64,000 bases of DNA from Istiophorus platypterus (Eukaryota > Chordata > Actinopteri > Istiophoriformes > Istiophoridae), in the NCBI GenBank assembly GCA_016859345.1, contig CM029111.1, forward strand, positions 12,899,714-12,963,713, written 5' to 3'. A program made the translations under genes and the position numbers. Positions 1 through 11,238 of this stretch are shown in pieces. Position 1 is the first letter of the stretch. Every line of letters starts with the position of its first letter. The notes below the pieces were generated by a model that saw only the letters and a program-made list of their open reading frames with translations, was not told the origin of the DNA and made no database searches.

Positions 1-3000
1 ATGGGGCTACTCAACCGCAAAACAGTCGATGCTGCGCGTGAGAACATCTCGAAAGCAAAGAAACGTATTCCCCGAGATGTCGAACTTTTCCTTTCAATAT
101 TTCAAACTGAACTTAATCCTACTGATGTGTTCAGTATGAAAATTTTGTGACTGTAGATATCAGTGCATTTACTACTAAAAAGGTAATGCAAAGGGCACTA
201 TATTTTGTTCCAAACATATTTCTTTTTGCAAATAAGATGCGTATGAAGGGAATTTTCAGGAAGATGGACAGGTCTTTAGCTATGAGTTATTACTATAGTA
301 TTTAGTATGGTGTTATAGTATATTATATTATCATAGAATAATCTTATAATAATTAAAGCAATATAAATGCTAATTAGTTTACCCACCCTTGCTAGAATAG
401 CAAGACTCTATGGGCAGTTCAACAACTTTATCTTTTGTCCCCAGTTTTGAACCCTGGGTGATTACTTACGCAGCAAAGCCTTCATCCCTGGACACCACTG
501 TCAACAAGTGCAAGTATTCTACAAGCAGTACAATAAGAGATGGATGTACAAGAGCATTAAAAATCAATAAAAAACAATAGAAGCCACGATCTTGGTGAAA
601 AGGGAAACAGTAAACTTGATAAATATGGCAATAAAGAGATGAATAGTGTATAAAAGGCAGGAATCACACGACAGATTAAAACCCCCTAGAGTTCAGCTGG
701 GCTCTTGCGTGGTGGATAAATGAAACATGAGCGTCGGTGCTTCGCTCTGTGCACTGGGAGAGAGTTGAGTTATTAAGGCCCTGCTGCTGTGACCTCCTGA
801 CACGTCTTCAAATCATCGGGGGAGCGCCGAGTAACCTTTATCTTTGCCATCATTTGCATAAAGTTGAATGTTTACTTTGTCATCAACCGTGTCTCCCTGT
901 AGCCTTGAAGACAGACATTTCACACATTTTGATATTTGGATATGTTGCCCCTCTCGATATCTGTGATATTCACGTGATCCCCCATCCCCGTCGCTACACA
1001 GCGTGTGGCGTGCTGGCAACGCCCGCTGACCTTGGCATGCCAAGCCAAGCTACCCAGCTTGTGTCACTGTCAATACACATGCTGTGTAGTGACGGGGTCC
1101 GGGAAAGCCACTTGGACAGAGAACGAGTGGCAGGTATTACATTAAATCCATATCGGCTGACTGTCAAACCAAATGACTTAACAGTGGCAGGTGGTGTGGT
1201 TAAAGCTGCAGAAAGGCTTCCTATGTGGAAACAGGCTGCATTAGGTATGGGGTATACATCATGAATATCAGGGAGGGCAACATATCAAAATGTTGTAGCA
1301 TTGTCTGTAAGACTACAGGCCCCCATGATAGATGTTAAGGTGTACATTCAAATTTTGGCCACTTGCAATTATTGGCAAAGATAATAATAGCTATTTTGGA
1401 TTATGCCATGTGAATTGGTTTTGTCTGCCATTCTCCGGTTGTTTGCCATTGTTTGCATCGCGTGGAACCACCATTGTTTCAGGACACCACACCAGGCACA
1501 TGCCATCCTGTGAGCCAAGTGGAAAATGGTGTGGAAACCACACCCATCTGGCACGAACTGGCACTGTGGTGTGCGGGGTTTGGAGCTCGCCCTGCGTTTC
1601 CTGAATAACATGGCAACTCAGAGAGTGACGCATGATTATCTCCACCAGTACCAGTGCCAGTGAAAATGAGGACCAGGTGTTCAACAGTGGAATCATAGCA
1701 GGGACACAGAGCTGTACCGCTCTGAACTGATAAAGCTCATCTTGCTTGCTTCAACCAGGGCTTGGAAGTAAGTTTTTGGTCCAAAGAATAAAGTAAATCA
1801 CAATTGAGCTTCACCAGCTGAAGCAGGCACTGCAAACAGACTGCCTCCAGCCCCGATTCCCCTGTTGAACACTTGGCCCTCATTTTAAAACTGGGACTTT
1901 GGCTGGTGGAGACAATCATACATCACTCGCTGAGGTAAAGAGTTTTCAGGAAAGATTTGAGAGCTTCTTATGCTACCGTTCTCCCTTTATCATTTCAAAC
2001 ATAATGTTTCCTTTGAGCGCTTCAGGAATAGTCCCCCAACCCCACCACCACCACCAAGGCATCCAACATCTGTATGTAAAGGAATGCGCAAGCGAAGTGA
2101 ATGGTGGTGTTCTCATGATAAAAATTCCACTTTATCCACTCAAGCATGCCTCAACATTGAAACCCTCTTTGACAGGGTGGCAGCAACCAGGGGGATGCAG
2201 TATTCATAGCTTCTGTCTCCAGGAGCAAAGATAAACCCGGGCTATACTTAGAAGCTCAATGTGTGATTTGAAATACGTGATTCCTCACAAATACATCTTT
2301 GCCCACCTATTGTCACCACTGAGGGAGGTGCACTCACAGCATTTGCTTTCTGTGACAAAACTATCTCCCCTGCACACCCTGAAATGTGCTCAGCGCTGTT
2401 AGCCAGCTATTACTTGACTATTAGGGCTGCTGCTCTTGGGGAGAGATTTACTGGTTCAGAGAGTGCTCTACATGGCAGCTGTCACAGTCTTCCCTCGTTT
2501 CATGTCTGTGCAGCAGACAAAAGAAACGCTTCATTCTAGTGATCAATCCTGAAAGTAATTTGCCTCTTAGCTTGGTCTTTAGCTCTGTTGTTGTTGTTTT
2601 CTTCGGACTTATAGCAATCTGATTTCCACCTGGTGTAGGAAGCGCATAAGCTTTTCATGAGACGAAAAGATGAAAGTGCACCTAAGAATTATCTCTAAAT
2701 TATATCTCTAAATTCCTTCCTAAATAGTCGTCAACTCATCCCTTGCTGTGAAAGATAAAATCAATTTTTAGCTTTTCCTCTTATTTTGATAATACAGTAT
2801 GTGCTATTCCTGTCTCTTTGATTATTCATCCCGCCACGTATAACACAAGTGTATCGATCTGATGGGTCGAAGTGTCACAGCATCATCTGGCTTGACTATC
2901 AGTCAGTCGCATTCATTCTCACTGGTCTGGGAACCCTGGCAAACCAAGAGCCACATGTTGGGATGTTCAACATGCACATTATCGTTACACTAATGCAGTT

Positions 3001-6000
3001 TTGACTAGCGAATCAATATTAGGATTTCTTTCTGAGTCATGTTTCACCATAATGCAAACAAGCAGCAATTTATGTTCTTTTGCCAGTAAATAATTTTCAT
3101 ACTGTCCACTCCTTAAGTCCGTCTCATTTTGCACATTACGAACGTCATGATCCAAGCATTTCCAAACTACTGCACTTAGCTCATCAAGGGCAAAGCTCAA
3201 AGTGTGCATTTTGTGTGTTGATGTTGTAAACCGGAGTGCAACATGAAAAATTAGTTCAAGCAAAGTGGGACACACACAAAGACTCAGCTAATGCCTCTTG
3301 TTCATTGCTTCACTGCCTCTCATACATGTGTCTTATCTTTCTCTCTTAAAAAAAGAAAAAAAACCCCATCTTGAATTAGAGATAAAAGAAACACCAGGAC
3401 AAAGTCTCAGCCTTCCCTTCACCACTACGATTTTTCTAACATTAACTCCGCATTCGTTGACAAAGGCATGAAGGATTCGGCCATGAATAATTCACATTTT
3501 GCATACATACAATGGGGGAGAAGACATGGTTTAACACTGCTTACAGTAGAAATATCATCGAGGAGCACAGAATCTGTAAGAAGAGATACTGCGTCTGACC
3601 AGGGGTTCGATTCTGCTTTTCTTTTCTAATGCCCCGATCTATAGAGGCAGTACAGGGGTTCCAGCTGAAGGGAGGACATTTGTTCATACAGTGTATACAG
3701 CTGCTCATACACAGACTTTTTCTTTTTGGTTTTGTTTTCTGTCTGATTGCAGCCCATATTGATAGATTTGCAAAGTTAAATGGATCACATTCGAGGATAT
3801 TTTCAATAAGATAGGTACCATAAGATTAGATATGTCCAGCGTCAATACAAAATAAATTGGCTTGTGAATGTTTGATGTCATTATTATGCCACTATGACCT
3901 CTTTAAAGAGATTTTCTTTTGTCCCATTCTACAGTTTCACTATTAGAGTCTTGTATCATTTTCCCTGTTCGCCAGGGGCAGTAACACAGACTGTTTTTTT
4001 TAATGAAATCTGCATTTTGAATGGAGAAAGTGTTAATGAATCGGCCCTAATATCTCCACCTCTGGTGGAGCAAGCTAATGGACAGTGTCCTGAAGAGGGG
4101 GGAAGAGGGTAATGGAGAAAAAGGGGAATTACCTTGGAGGAGGGTGCCTGATGTCTGTTATGGAAATGGGATGAATGCAGATAGCCTAGTAAGTGGAGTT
4201 ACTATGCATGTAATGAAGCTTCTTGCACACTCTCCTCTGCTTTCCATTTCTTCCAAGCACTTTCCACGTCCCTGCAACCTTGTTTTTGTCTTCGCTACCT
4301 TGAATATGACTCATCATACAAGGAACATTTCACACAGAACTAAGGTAACACTGACTCAGAATATGATGCATCTTTTTAGCTTTGTCCTTTTAGATAACAG
4401 TTTTGCATCGCAGATCATCCTGTTGTCTCAAACTGCAGATCACCACAAACATCAGAGTCATAATTCAGCAAATCTGAGCACACAGACATGTTGACATATT
4501 TTTTTTAGATTGACTGTCATTTGCACTTTTAGAGGATATCACTATTTCTGATGCCCATTGCAAAAAAGAAAATCCTTAAATCTGCTTACAGATAAGAGAG
4601 AAAAAACACGTCTTCTAACTCCAAACTTGCCTGAGAATCCTCATGGTTTTAAGTTTTCCTCAGTGTGAATGTAATCCAGTGACAGCTGTCTGTCTCTATT
4701 TCCATGGGTACACTGCAAAACAGAAATTGCCCACAGCTACTCAGCATACTTATAATGGTGCAAATTTTCAAAAATGTAAACAAATATAAACTACAGTTCC
4801 AAAAATTAGAGTGTGAATGCATGAATCTATCTCAAGTCAAAATGAGACCAATAGTAATAACATGTTTTTCATGTTGCAGTACCCCCCCCCCCCGAAAAGA
4901 AGAAATCCCCGGGGTGGAATTTGTCAGACTTTGAAATTCCCATGTCTAGTACCACACATATACACAGCAGCTCCTTATGTAATATGTAAATCCATGCATG
5001 TAATTAACTATTTGCATGAACAATGCCACCAAAAATGTCAATTACAAATGTAAGCATGGTAACAAACATTTCTAGCATGGTATTGACTGCATTACATTCT
5101 TTTCTCCTACACTATACTGAGGGGTAAATACACTGCATTCTTCTCAAATACCATAGCCAGTGAGTCACTGCTTTTAGAGGATCTGTCACTACTCTCCTTG
5201 GCAATGAGGACAGTTTCTTTTTTTTTTTTTGTACCCAATTCCTTTATTGTCTAAAAACAATGGTGACAGTCATCAGTTTGACGCCAGTGATAATTATGCT
5301 CCTCTTTCTATTCTATTTCAACAGAAACTGACTCAGGAACTGTCAGTGTCACAAAAAAATGATACAGAGGCGAATGAAGATTACAAATCTGTCCTCTGAT
5401 GGATCTGTGGACTCTTGAAACAAGACAACTATGTAAAAATGACAACTATCGTAAAAACGGCTGTGCACTGTTTCACGAGAGGCTGAGGCAACAATTTGCA
5501 CTTTTCTTATCCTTCCTTTTTTTTTTCTCGATGCATGCAGGTTTACTATAGTACCTGATTATACACGAAAACATAAATAAATAAAATGCACTGAGTGAAA
5601 TTCACGTAAATATGAGAAAACAAGAGATCTGAAGCTACAAATGCCTTATTTGTAATTTTAGCAGACCAGCAGACACATATGCTGGCAGTGTAACAGTCCC
5701 TCTGCTGAGGACTTTATCTCCATTCTATGCTTTGATCATATTGGCCTTTTGGGCCCAAGTATCTCCTCTGCTGAAGCATAACGGCCAAAACAGCAGTTCC
5801 CTGTCGGATTAGGACATCACTGTCAGACGGCGCCCAGCTCCGCTCTGACGGACCTATTAGCAGGATGCATGTCATCGTGAGGCTTTGCGTAGATGACAGG
5901 ATGTAAAAATGAGGGCTGTGCCTTTTTGCATCTCTCTGGTGCTTTTCAGTGTTTAAAAAGGGTGAACAAAATGGCGAAACGTGACACCGCCGACCAATCT

Positions 6001-6816
6001 TAAAAAAGTCGTACACTTGCAGAAACGGTGTTTGCTATAAGGATTATTTAGCATTTCCAAAATGAACTTTCCCACTAGTGCTCGGCTGTATGGCTGTCGA
6101 CACAGAGACCATTGTCGATGCAGATATCAGCTGCAGCACTCGATGGGGTTCTTGCTCATATTCCTTGCAATGTTAAAGCTTTTCTAGTCTTCATCGTAGC
6201 TACTGTTGTTGCATAGGAGACACTAACTGCAATTCAAAACCTTTATGATGGCCTTGATGCTATAAACAATAAATGAGACATTATTCATATGATTAGGAGC
6301 AGTATTTTAATCATGAATGAAGGTTCAGAGTGGAAGGATGTGGTTGAGTGGTGCTGTTATAATTACTGTGATGTCTTTTTCTTAAATATGGCGTGAAAAG
6401 GAATCTCAAGCTAAGACTAGAACCAGACTTGGTTTACACAGACATGAAAAAACAAAGTTTTTTTTTACAGCAAGGCAGTAGCTAATTTTTGGCTGAGTTG
6501 CCTCAGAAGCCTACTGGCTTGATGGGAATCTGTTTTGCTCACTGCAGCTTGGTGGCTGGCGAGGTGCCAATGCCTGATTCAAAATTTAGAATTGCTGTCT
6601 GTCATCTTTGATCATTAGGCAGAGAAAAGATTTGTACTTTTCTGAACAGTTTCCGGGGCAGTTCTTACGTGTCCCTTCATTTTAGCATTAATCTTTTTTC
6701 AAGCTGCCAATACTTAGTTAATATTTAAGTCCCAAAGAGGAAAATCCCTGGTGGGTCTTAAACTTTTCTATGCTCTTAAGAAATTTAAGTAAATTGCATT
6801 CAATCAACATGTCAGA

Positions 6817-6819
<3 letters not shown>

Positions 6820-6850
<31 letters not shown>
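6820..6850. repeat. (TG)n microsatellite
   Basis: About 15 perfect TG units followed by GGGTGGTG. It lies in upstream non-coding DNA. Confidence 0.97.
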
Positions 6851-6852
<2 letters not shown>

Positions 6853-7616
6853 GTGGTGCTAAAAAAAAATCACCTTTGTTTAATAAGACAGAAATAAAGA
6901 AGGAAAAAAAAAACCCTAAGACATCCAGCTAATTGCTTTGGAGACAATTACCAAGACAGATTCTAAAGAATCTCAAAAAATCTAATCATGGAAATAGTCT
7001 TTCTCCACAATTTTCATTTGATGACAGCCATAAAGTAAGATGCTTTATTTGATTAATCACTGACTATTTTAATAAAAACTGCACTTGTGAAGAGAGACTG
7101 AAATGACATGAAAATAACTCTCTACTCCATACTCACCGATGTTTAACTTGACTTCCCTTCACGCTAATTCAGAACGCAAAACATGTTGAAAATGAACATT
7201 TGTGAGATGCTGACTGGTGAGATAACTTCATCTGCTATTTACTGTTGTGAATCGAACTATTAATTGGAATCTCTGTCCGTCCATTTTCTCATCAACTGCT
7301 TACACAATCCTTAGACTTCAGACTTCACGTGTGTAATGCTGAGTATGACTGCTATGCTTAGTCCATTGAAGTAATGGCATCCTGACGTTTCAGACACAGC
7401 AGCAACGTGACAGCACCATTTTGTTTACTTTTTATCACCAACCAAGCATCATATATTAGCCTTATTAACAGGTGGAGCGAGTAACGCACTGCTCCTGTGA
7501 TTGTTTAGTAACGTTACGCCATGTGTCATCTAAAGGTGTTCAACTATTGTATATTTTCTGTTTCCTCAAAACTTATCTAACTTTAAATCCTTTCAAACAT
7601 TTTACATGCCGTTGAA

Positions 7617-7651
7617 AAAAAAAAAAAATAAAAAAATAAATAAATAAATAA
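7617..7651. repeat. A-rich and (AAAT)n simple repeat
   Basis: A run of about 14 A residues passes into AAATAAATAAATAAATAAA. It lies 140 bases before the fold-back element and is not obviously part of it. Confidence 0.9.
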
Positions 7652-7790
7652 AGCCAGGAATTTTCTTAGCTGCATATCACTTCAGTCAGGCTCTTCAGTA
7701 AAAACGTTGATTCTCCAGTTCAGGGAAAGCGTTACTATGACACAGTGATTAAATTAATCTACAATTGCTTGCCAATTTATTAAGTAAACC

Positions 7791-8135
7791 TAATGCAGTA
7801 TAATACAACAGTCCTGCGATAAATCCTCTCTTCATGATGATTAATATGATTCAGATTTTATGGACTTGTTTCAGAGGATGTTGATTTATTTAGATGGTCA
7901 TTTTGGAGGCTGTAATTAGTGGCACTGTTGAACTGCACAGGGTTATTCTGGTAGGTGCTTCTAATATTTTGTCCATTCCATTTATATCAACTAATGTTTA
8001 CAGAGTATTAGGTAGACCTCCGAAATGACCATTCAAATAAATCAACACCTCTTTCAGAGAAATTCAAAGAAAACAGATTATTATATCCCTCATGAAGGCA
8101 GGATTTATTGGAGGCCTGTTGTATACTAATGTATC
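7791..8135. mobile_element. Fold-back (MITE-like) element with inverted arms of about 120 bp
   Basis: The left arm (7791-7912) and right arm (about 8016-8135) are imperfect reverse complements. ACAACAGTCCTGCGATAAAT at 7805-7824 pairs with the block around 8098-8122. TTGATTTATTTAGATGGTC at 7881-7899 pairs with GACCATTCAAATAAATCAA at 8027-8045. The loop is about 100 bases. There is no coding capacity, so any movement would have depended on a transposase supplied elsewhere. A TAAT/ATTA pair at the outer ends could be a remnant of the terminus or target duplication. The arm sequence resembles a fish repeat I have seen, but I cannot name the family. Confidence 0.85.
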
Positions 8136-9926
8136 ATTTTTTTTCTGTTTCAGTTTTTATGGCACAGCAAATCTATAGAATTAGTAGTCAAGTATTTTCT
8201 ATTGATGAATAGATGACTAAATAAACTGAAATATTAAAGAGATAATAAGCACATTTTGAATGGGTAGTACTATAGTCTTATTGATTTTCTGTGCAATGTA
8301 AAGAGAATTTAATAGTGCTTAATTTATCTTAAATGAATGGTTCCCACTAACTCAACCATGTGCACGTACACAAATGTTGACAAAAAAGGCCTATTTGTCT
8401 GTCAGTTTCTAGGCTCACTCGAGTAAATATTGTATTCATAAGCTAAATCTATATCCTTAATTCCACATTAGTGAATCCTTCACTAGAATAAAACCTTTAG
8501 CACTGTTAGCCATCAGTGTGGCAGTGCAAACAGCAGCAGAGGAATGTGGTCGAGTGCGGAGGAAGCTGGAGTTTCTTCTCGTCACAGTGAGAGGAGATGG
8601 TTGCTGTGAGGATTCTGCAATTTCCCCTAACTCCCACTCTCTGCAGACAGCTGATGTTTATCTGCTCTGCCCATCTGGGCCTTGTGACTAAACATCTGGT
8701 AAAGCTGCCACTGTGCGTGCAGTGTTTCACAGAGTGATGACAATGAAGGGGCACTGCTGTCGATCCCTTCCAAAAAGACCTCCAGAGGCATGGAGGACTT
8801 TATCTCTTAGACGTCAAGGCTAAAACCTGACTCAGTTACCAGAGTATTGTGCAGCCCTCAAGACATTTATCAGCTTGTTTTCTTTTAGCAGCTGCATCTG
8901 TAATTATCCTGATTGTGGCTTTATTAGTTTGTAATCACAATGATGAAGAATGGACTGATTTTAAATATGAAGCAGATTCCTTGCCTCCAGCTCTCCTCCT
9001 TAATTTTTCAGTCTTATATTATGATCCCATGAGAAAATATCATTTGTGGGCATTAGAAAAAAAGAAATGCAACCAGACCAGAAATGAAGCAGTAAATGTG
9101 GCTAATCTTTTCAAAGTAAAACATAGAGTACTCTGGAGAATTATTATGGTCCAAACAACTAGAAGCATTTTTTTTTTTTGTGGGGCTTTAGTAGAAATTG
9201 TCTTTTTGTGATGGTTAAAAAATCACTCGTCACTCCTTCCTCATTACTCCGGCTCCCCTTTGAGCATTTGTGACAGTTTGCTACTCTATCTGTTTGCCTG
9301 TTTTTAACTCTTTTACAAAGGACCAAGCCTGTGTAGCTACCCTTTCCTCTTCCTTCTCCTCAAGCATTTCCCCTAGATCGAGATGTTTTGCAGTGACTGG
9401 TAGGCCTTCATGCATTATGGATGCTGTGTTTTAAGGGGATGATCGGTGCAGCATGATATAAATATCTACTTTTGGTTCCCAGGTGGTTGGGAGAAGAAGC
9501 ATAAGACGGGCCACTGTGTAGTGTTTGAGCAGGGCATCTTTATTATTTGATTTGATGTCCAAAGTAAAAGAAAGCAAAGATGCACATATGACTAACAGAT
9601 GGCATAGCCGTCTATAATTCATGAGTTGTGGCAAATCTCTTGACACCTCAATGAGATAGTTCTCCAAATATGTATTCAATGCTAGAGAAAAAGAGCCATT
9701 ACTGCAAGCCACTACACCTCCATCTGCATTAAAATAATGGCAAAATATCCCTGCTCCACAATTATGGGTTTGACAGCTGCTGCAATGTAGCATAACTTTC
9801 TGATCCCGAACAAGTTTTTGCCCTTTGTGTCCTTTGTTACAGCACCGCGGGAGCCTGTATGTTAGCATACAAAAGCAGCATGGAGTAAAGCCTGACAGAT
9901 ACAGTATGTGTGTGTGATGGCCAATT

Positions 9927-9928
<2 letters not shown>

Positions 9929-9990
<62 letters not shown>
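9929..9990. repeat. (GA)31 microsatellite
   Basis: Sixty-two uninterrupted bases of GA repeat form a purine/pyrimidine mirror tract about 1.2 kb upstream of the receptor ATG. Such tracts can form triplex structures and bind GA-repeat proteins; any regulatory role here is inference. Confidence 0.97.
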
Positions 9991-9993
<3 letters not shown>

Positions 9994-10100
9994 CGTGAGA
10001 GAGCTGCCGGCCTCTCCCACTGTGGCCAGATCCACTGCTGTATTAGTCTGGCACTATAGACGAAGCCAGCCTACTGTTGAGAGAAAGCACGCATGCAAGG

Positions 10101-10124
10101 GCACACACACACACACACACACAC
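10101..10124. repeat. (CA)12 microsatellite
   Basis: A short CA tract followed by degenerate ACAAACAGACATACAAACAC. It lies 110 bases downstream of the GA tract. Confidence 0.95.
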
Positions 10125-10679
10125 AAACAGACATACAAACACACCTACACATATAATCAGAATCAGAATCCTGTGCTCTTAATTTAGCTCTATATTTCAT
10201 AACTTTTTGGTAAAACACTCTGGAGACGATCTGCATGGGCAGAACAGTGTGTGGCTATGAAGTCTGTGGAGCGCTGCCAAGCAGCAGTGAATCAGTTATG
10301 CTCAAGGCACATAGAAATAATTCATTGCAGTGCTCTGAAAGCAGTTGAGGCATGGATGCAACACAGAACGGATTTCCTATGTGGAGTCTAGGGTTTAGGT
10401 ATTATTTCTGCTTGAATTTTAGGAAACTAGACTTGGGACTCTGAGTGCCCAATGCAAATTTGCTGTGTGGTTCTGAATATCATGTCAATTAAAATATGGA
10501 GAGCCAGACAATGAAGCTTATCTCCTATCTACTGACACGAGTAGGACTTTGTTTGGAGATTCCATAAAAGAGAAAAAATCTCAAATTTGTTGCAGACAAA
10601 TACAAGATGTACCCCTGCATACACACATATGTATTTCGTTGGAGTCAGATTAATGTGATTCCATGTCACATTTCATTTC

Positions 10680-10750
10680 CTTTTCTTTCCAGAAGTTGCT
10701 CTCTCTGCTGTTTCTTCAGTGTCTCACACGTCTCTCCTCTCTTTTTTCAG
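10680..10750 (+). other. grm4: Candidate 3' splice site region (branch point, pyrimidine tract, AG)
   Basis: About 70 bases are rich in C and T, with AG at 10692, 10719 and 10750. The last AG is preceded by CTCTCCTCTCTTTTTTC, the longest uninterrupted pyrimidine run of the three. GTCTCAC near 10720 could serve as a branch site. The presence of an intron here is an inference; no upstream exon was identified. Confidence 0.5.
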
Positions 10751-10812
10751 GAGCCTGCTGTAGAGCCCACCGGCTCTTCCCTTGACATTCTGACTGCTTG
10801 AAGGAAAACTTA

Positions 10813-10881
10813 ATGCGCCCCAGTGGTTCAGGAGAGGGAGAGAGAAGAGGCAACCTCCCCACCTTTGTTCTTGTCTCATAA
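10813..10881 (+). other. Upstream ORF 1 (22 codons) in the grm4 leader
   Basis: The ATG at 10813 opens a 22-codon frame ending in TAA at 10879-10881. The context is weak (T at -3). It ends well before the receptor start, so a scanning ribosome could reinitiate. Whether it is translated is unknown, and it is in the mRNA only if the 10750 acceptor or an upstream start is used. Confidence 0.45.
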
Positions 10882-10938
10882 GAACTCTCTCTGTGGACTC
10901 ACCCTGTCTCAGCTCACCATACATTGTTCAGTTATTGC

Positions 10939-10974
10939 ATGTACCCTCCACTCACTGGTGCAGGAAACGACTGA
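10939..10974 (+). other. Upstream ORF 2 (11 codons) in the grm4 leader
   Basis: ATG TAC CCT and onward, ending in TGA at 10972-10974, encodes 11 residues. A 5-codon uORF (ATG AGA AGA GAC TTC TGA) follows near 11064. Both are short and non-overlapping, and neither resembles a known peptide. Confidence 0.4.
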
Positions 10975-11130
10975 AACACACACAGGAAAGAAGAAAGGGC
11001 AAGAGATAAAGAGAGCGAGGCTGCATAATTAGTATTACTGAGTTTGTGTCAGAGCTAGAAACCATGAGAAGAGACTTCTGAAAAAGACTGAGCTCTGAAA
11101 AATATTGCAGCCAACCTTAAGGACATTTGT

Positions 11131-11238
11131 ATGTGTGTGTGGTTATATGCATGCGCACCTCTTTCATTTTCAAAGGACTTGAATTTGTATTTGGATGTGG
11201 ATTTAGCCTTTCATTATGACTCTACGAGGAGGCTTTGA
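11131..11238 (+). other. Upstream ORF 3 (35 codons), overlapping the receptor start out of frame
   Basis: The ATG at 11131 opens a frame different from the receptor frame and ends at TGA 11236-11238, past the receptor ATG at 11216. Ribosomes starting here would miss the receptor start. The start context is weak (T at -3), so leaky scanning would limit the effect. The frame and stop are read directly from the sequence; a repressive role is inferred. Confidence 0.45.
11151..11219 (+). other. Upstream ORF 4 (22 codons) whose TGA overlaps the receptor ATG
   Basis: The ATG at 11151 runs 22 codons to TGA at 11217-11219. The receptor ATG is 11216-11218, so start and stop share the four bases ATGA. 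In known cases this geometry can allow termination-reinitiation. The uORF start context is weak (T at -3). No function for the encoded peptide is suggested. Confidence 0.5.

Larger units (their letters stand above)
1..7790. other. Upstream non-coding DNA with no recognised gene
   Basis: I see no recognisable exon on either strand. Open frames here are at most about 140 codons, show no family motifs and look like chance frames in AT-rich DNA. Small features include the inverted repeat GGTGTGGAAACCACACC at 1529-1545, a C-run at 4882-4893, T-runs near 5220 and 5520, a (TG)n tract at 6820-6850 and an AAAT-rich tract near 7617-7651. The 60 bases from position 1 begin with an open frame that stops at 150 and resembles nothing I know. 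Confidence 0.6.
8136..10679. other. Non-coding DNA upstream of the grm4 leader
   Basis: No exon was recognised. The longest frames are 145 codons on the minus strand (9431-9868) and 120 codons on the plus strand (8849-9211). Neither has a recognisable domain, and both are within chance length for this amount of sequence. The proximal part holds a long GA tract and a CA tract, annotated separately. A promoter may lie here but cannot be located by eye. Confidence 0.6.
10751..11215 (+). other. grm4: Probable 5' UTR upstream of the grm4 start codon
   Basis: This non-coding stretch directly precedes the receptor ATG. It begins after a pyrimidine-rich run ending TTTTTTCAG at 10750, a good splice acceptor; two weaker AG acceptors lie at 10692 and 10719. 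If the 10750 acceptor is used, the exon carries 465 bases of leader and an untranslated exon lies further upstream. Alternatively transcription starts within or just upstream of this stretch. It contains at least five upstream ATGs in weak context, listed separately where they form ORFs. No TATA box or clear initiator could be defended. Confidence 0.55.

Noticed and set aside
1..150. Open frame from the first base (49 codons)
   Set aside because: It could be an exon cut by the window edge, but it shows no similarity I recognise and no donor site before its stop.
1529..1545. Inverted repeat GGTGTGGAAACCACACC
   Set aside because: A 7-bp stem of this kind is common by chance; no associated element.
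3590..3625. B-box-like GGGGTTCGATTCTGC
   Set aside because: No A box at the required distance upstream and no SINE tail.
4078..4494. 138-codon open frame on the plus strand
   Set aside because: No conserved motif or coding periodicity visible; treated as a chance frame.
9431..9868. 145-codon open frame on the minus strand
   Set aside because: No recognisable domain, signal or splice context. By rough estimate about one frame of this length is expected by chance in 64 kb read in six frames.
10823..11032. 69-codon open frame in the grm4 leader
   Set aside because: It begins at a GTG, not an ATG, and has no sensible Kozak start, so it is not listed as a uORF.
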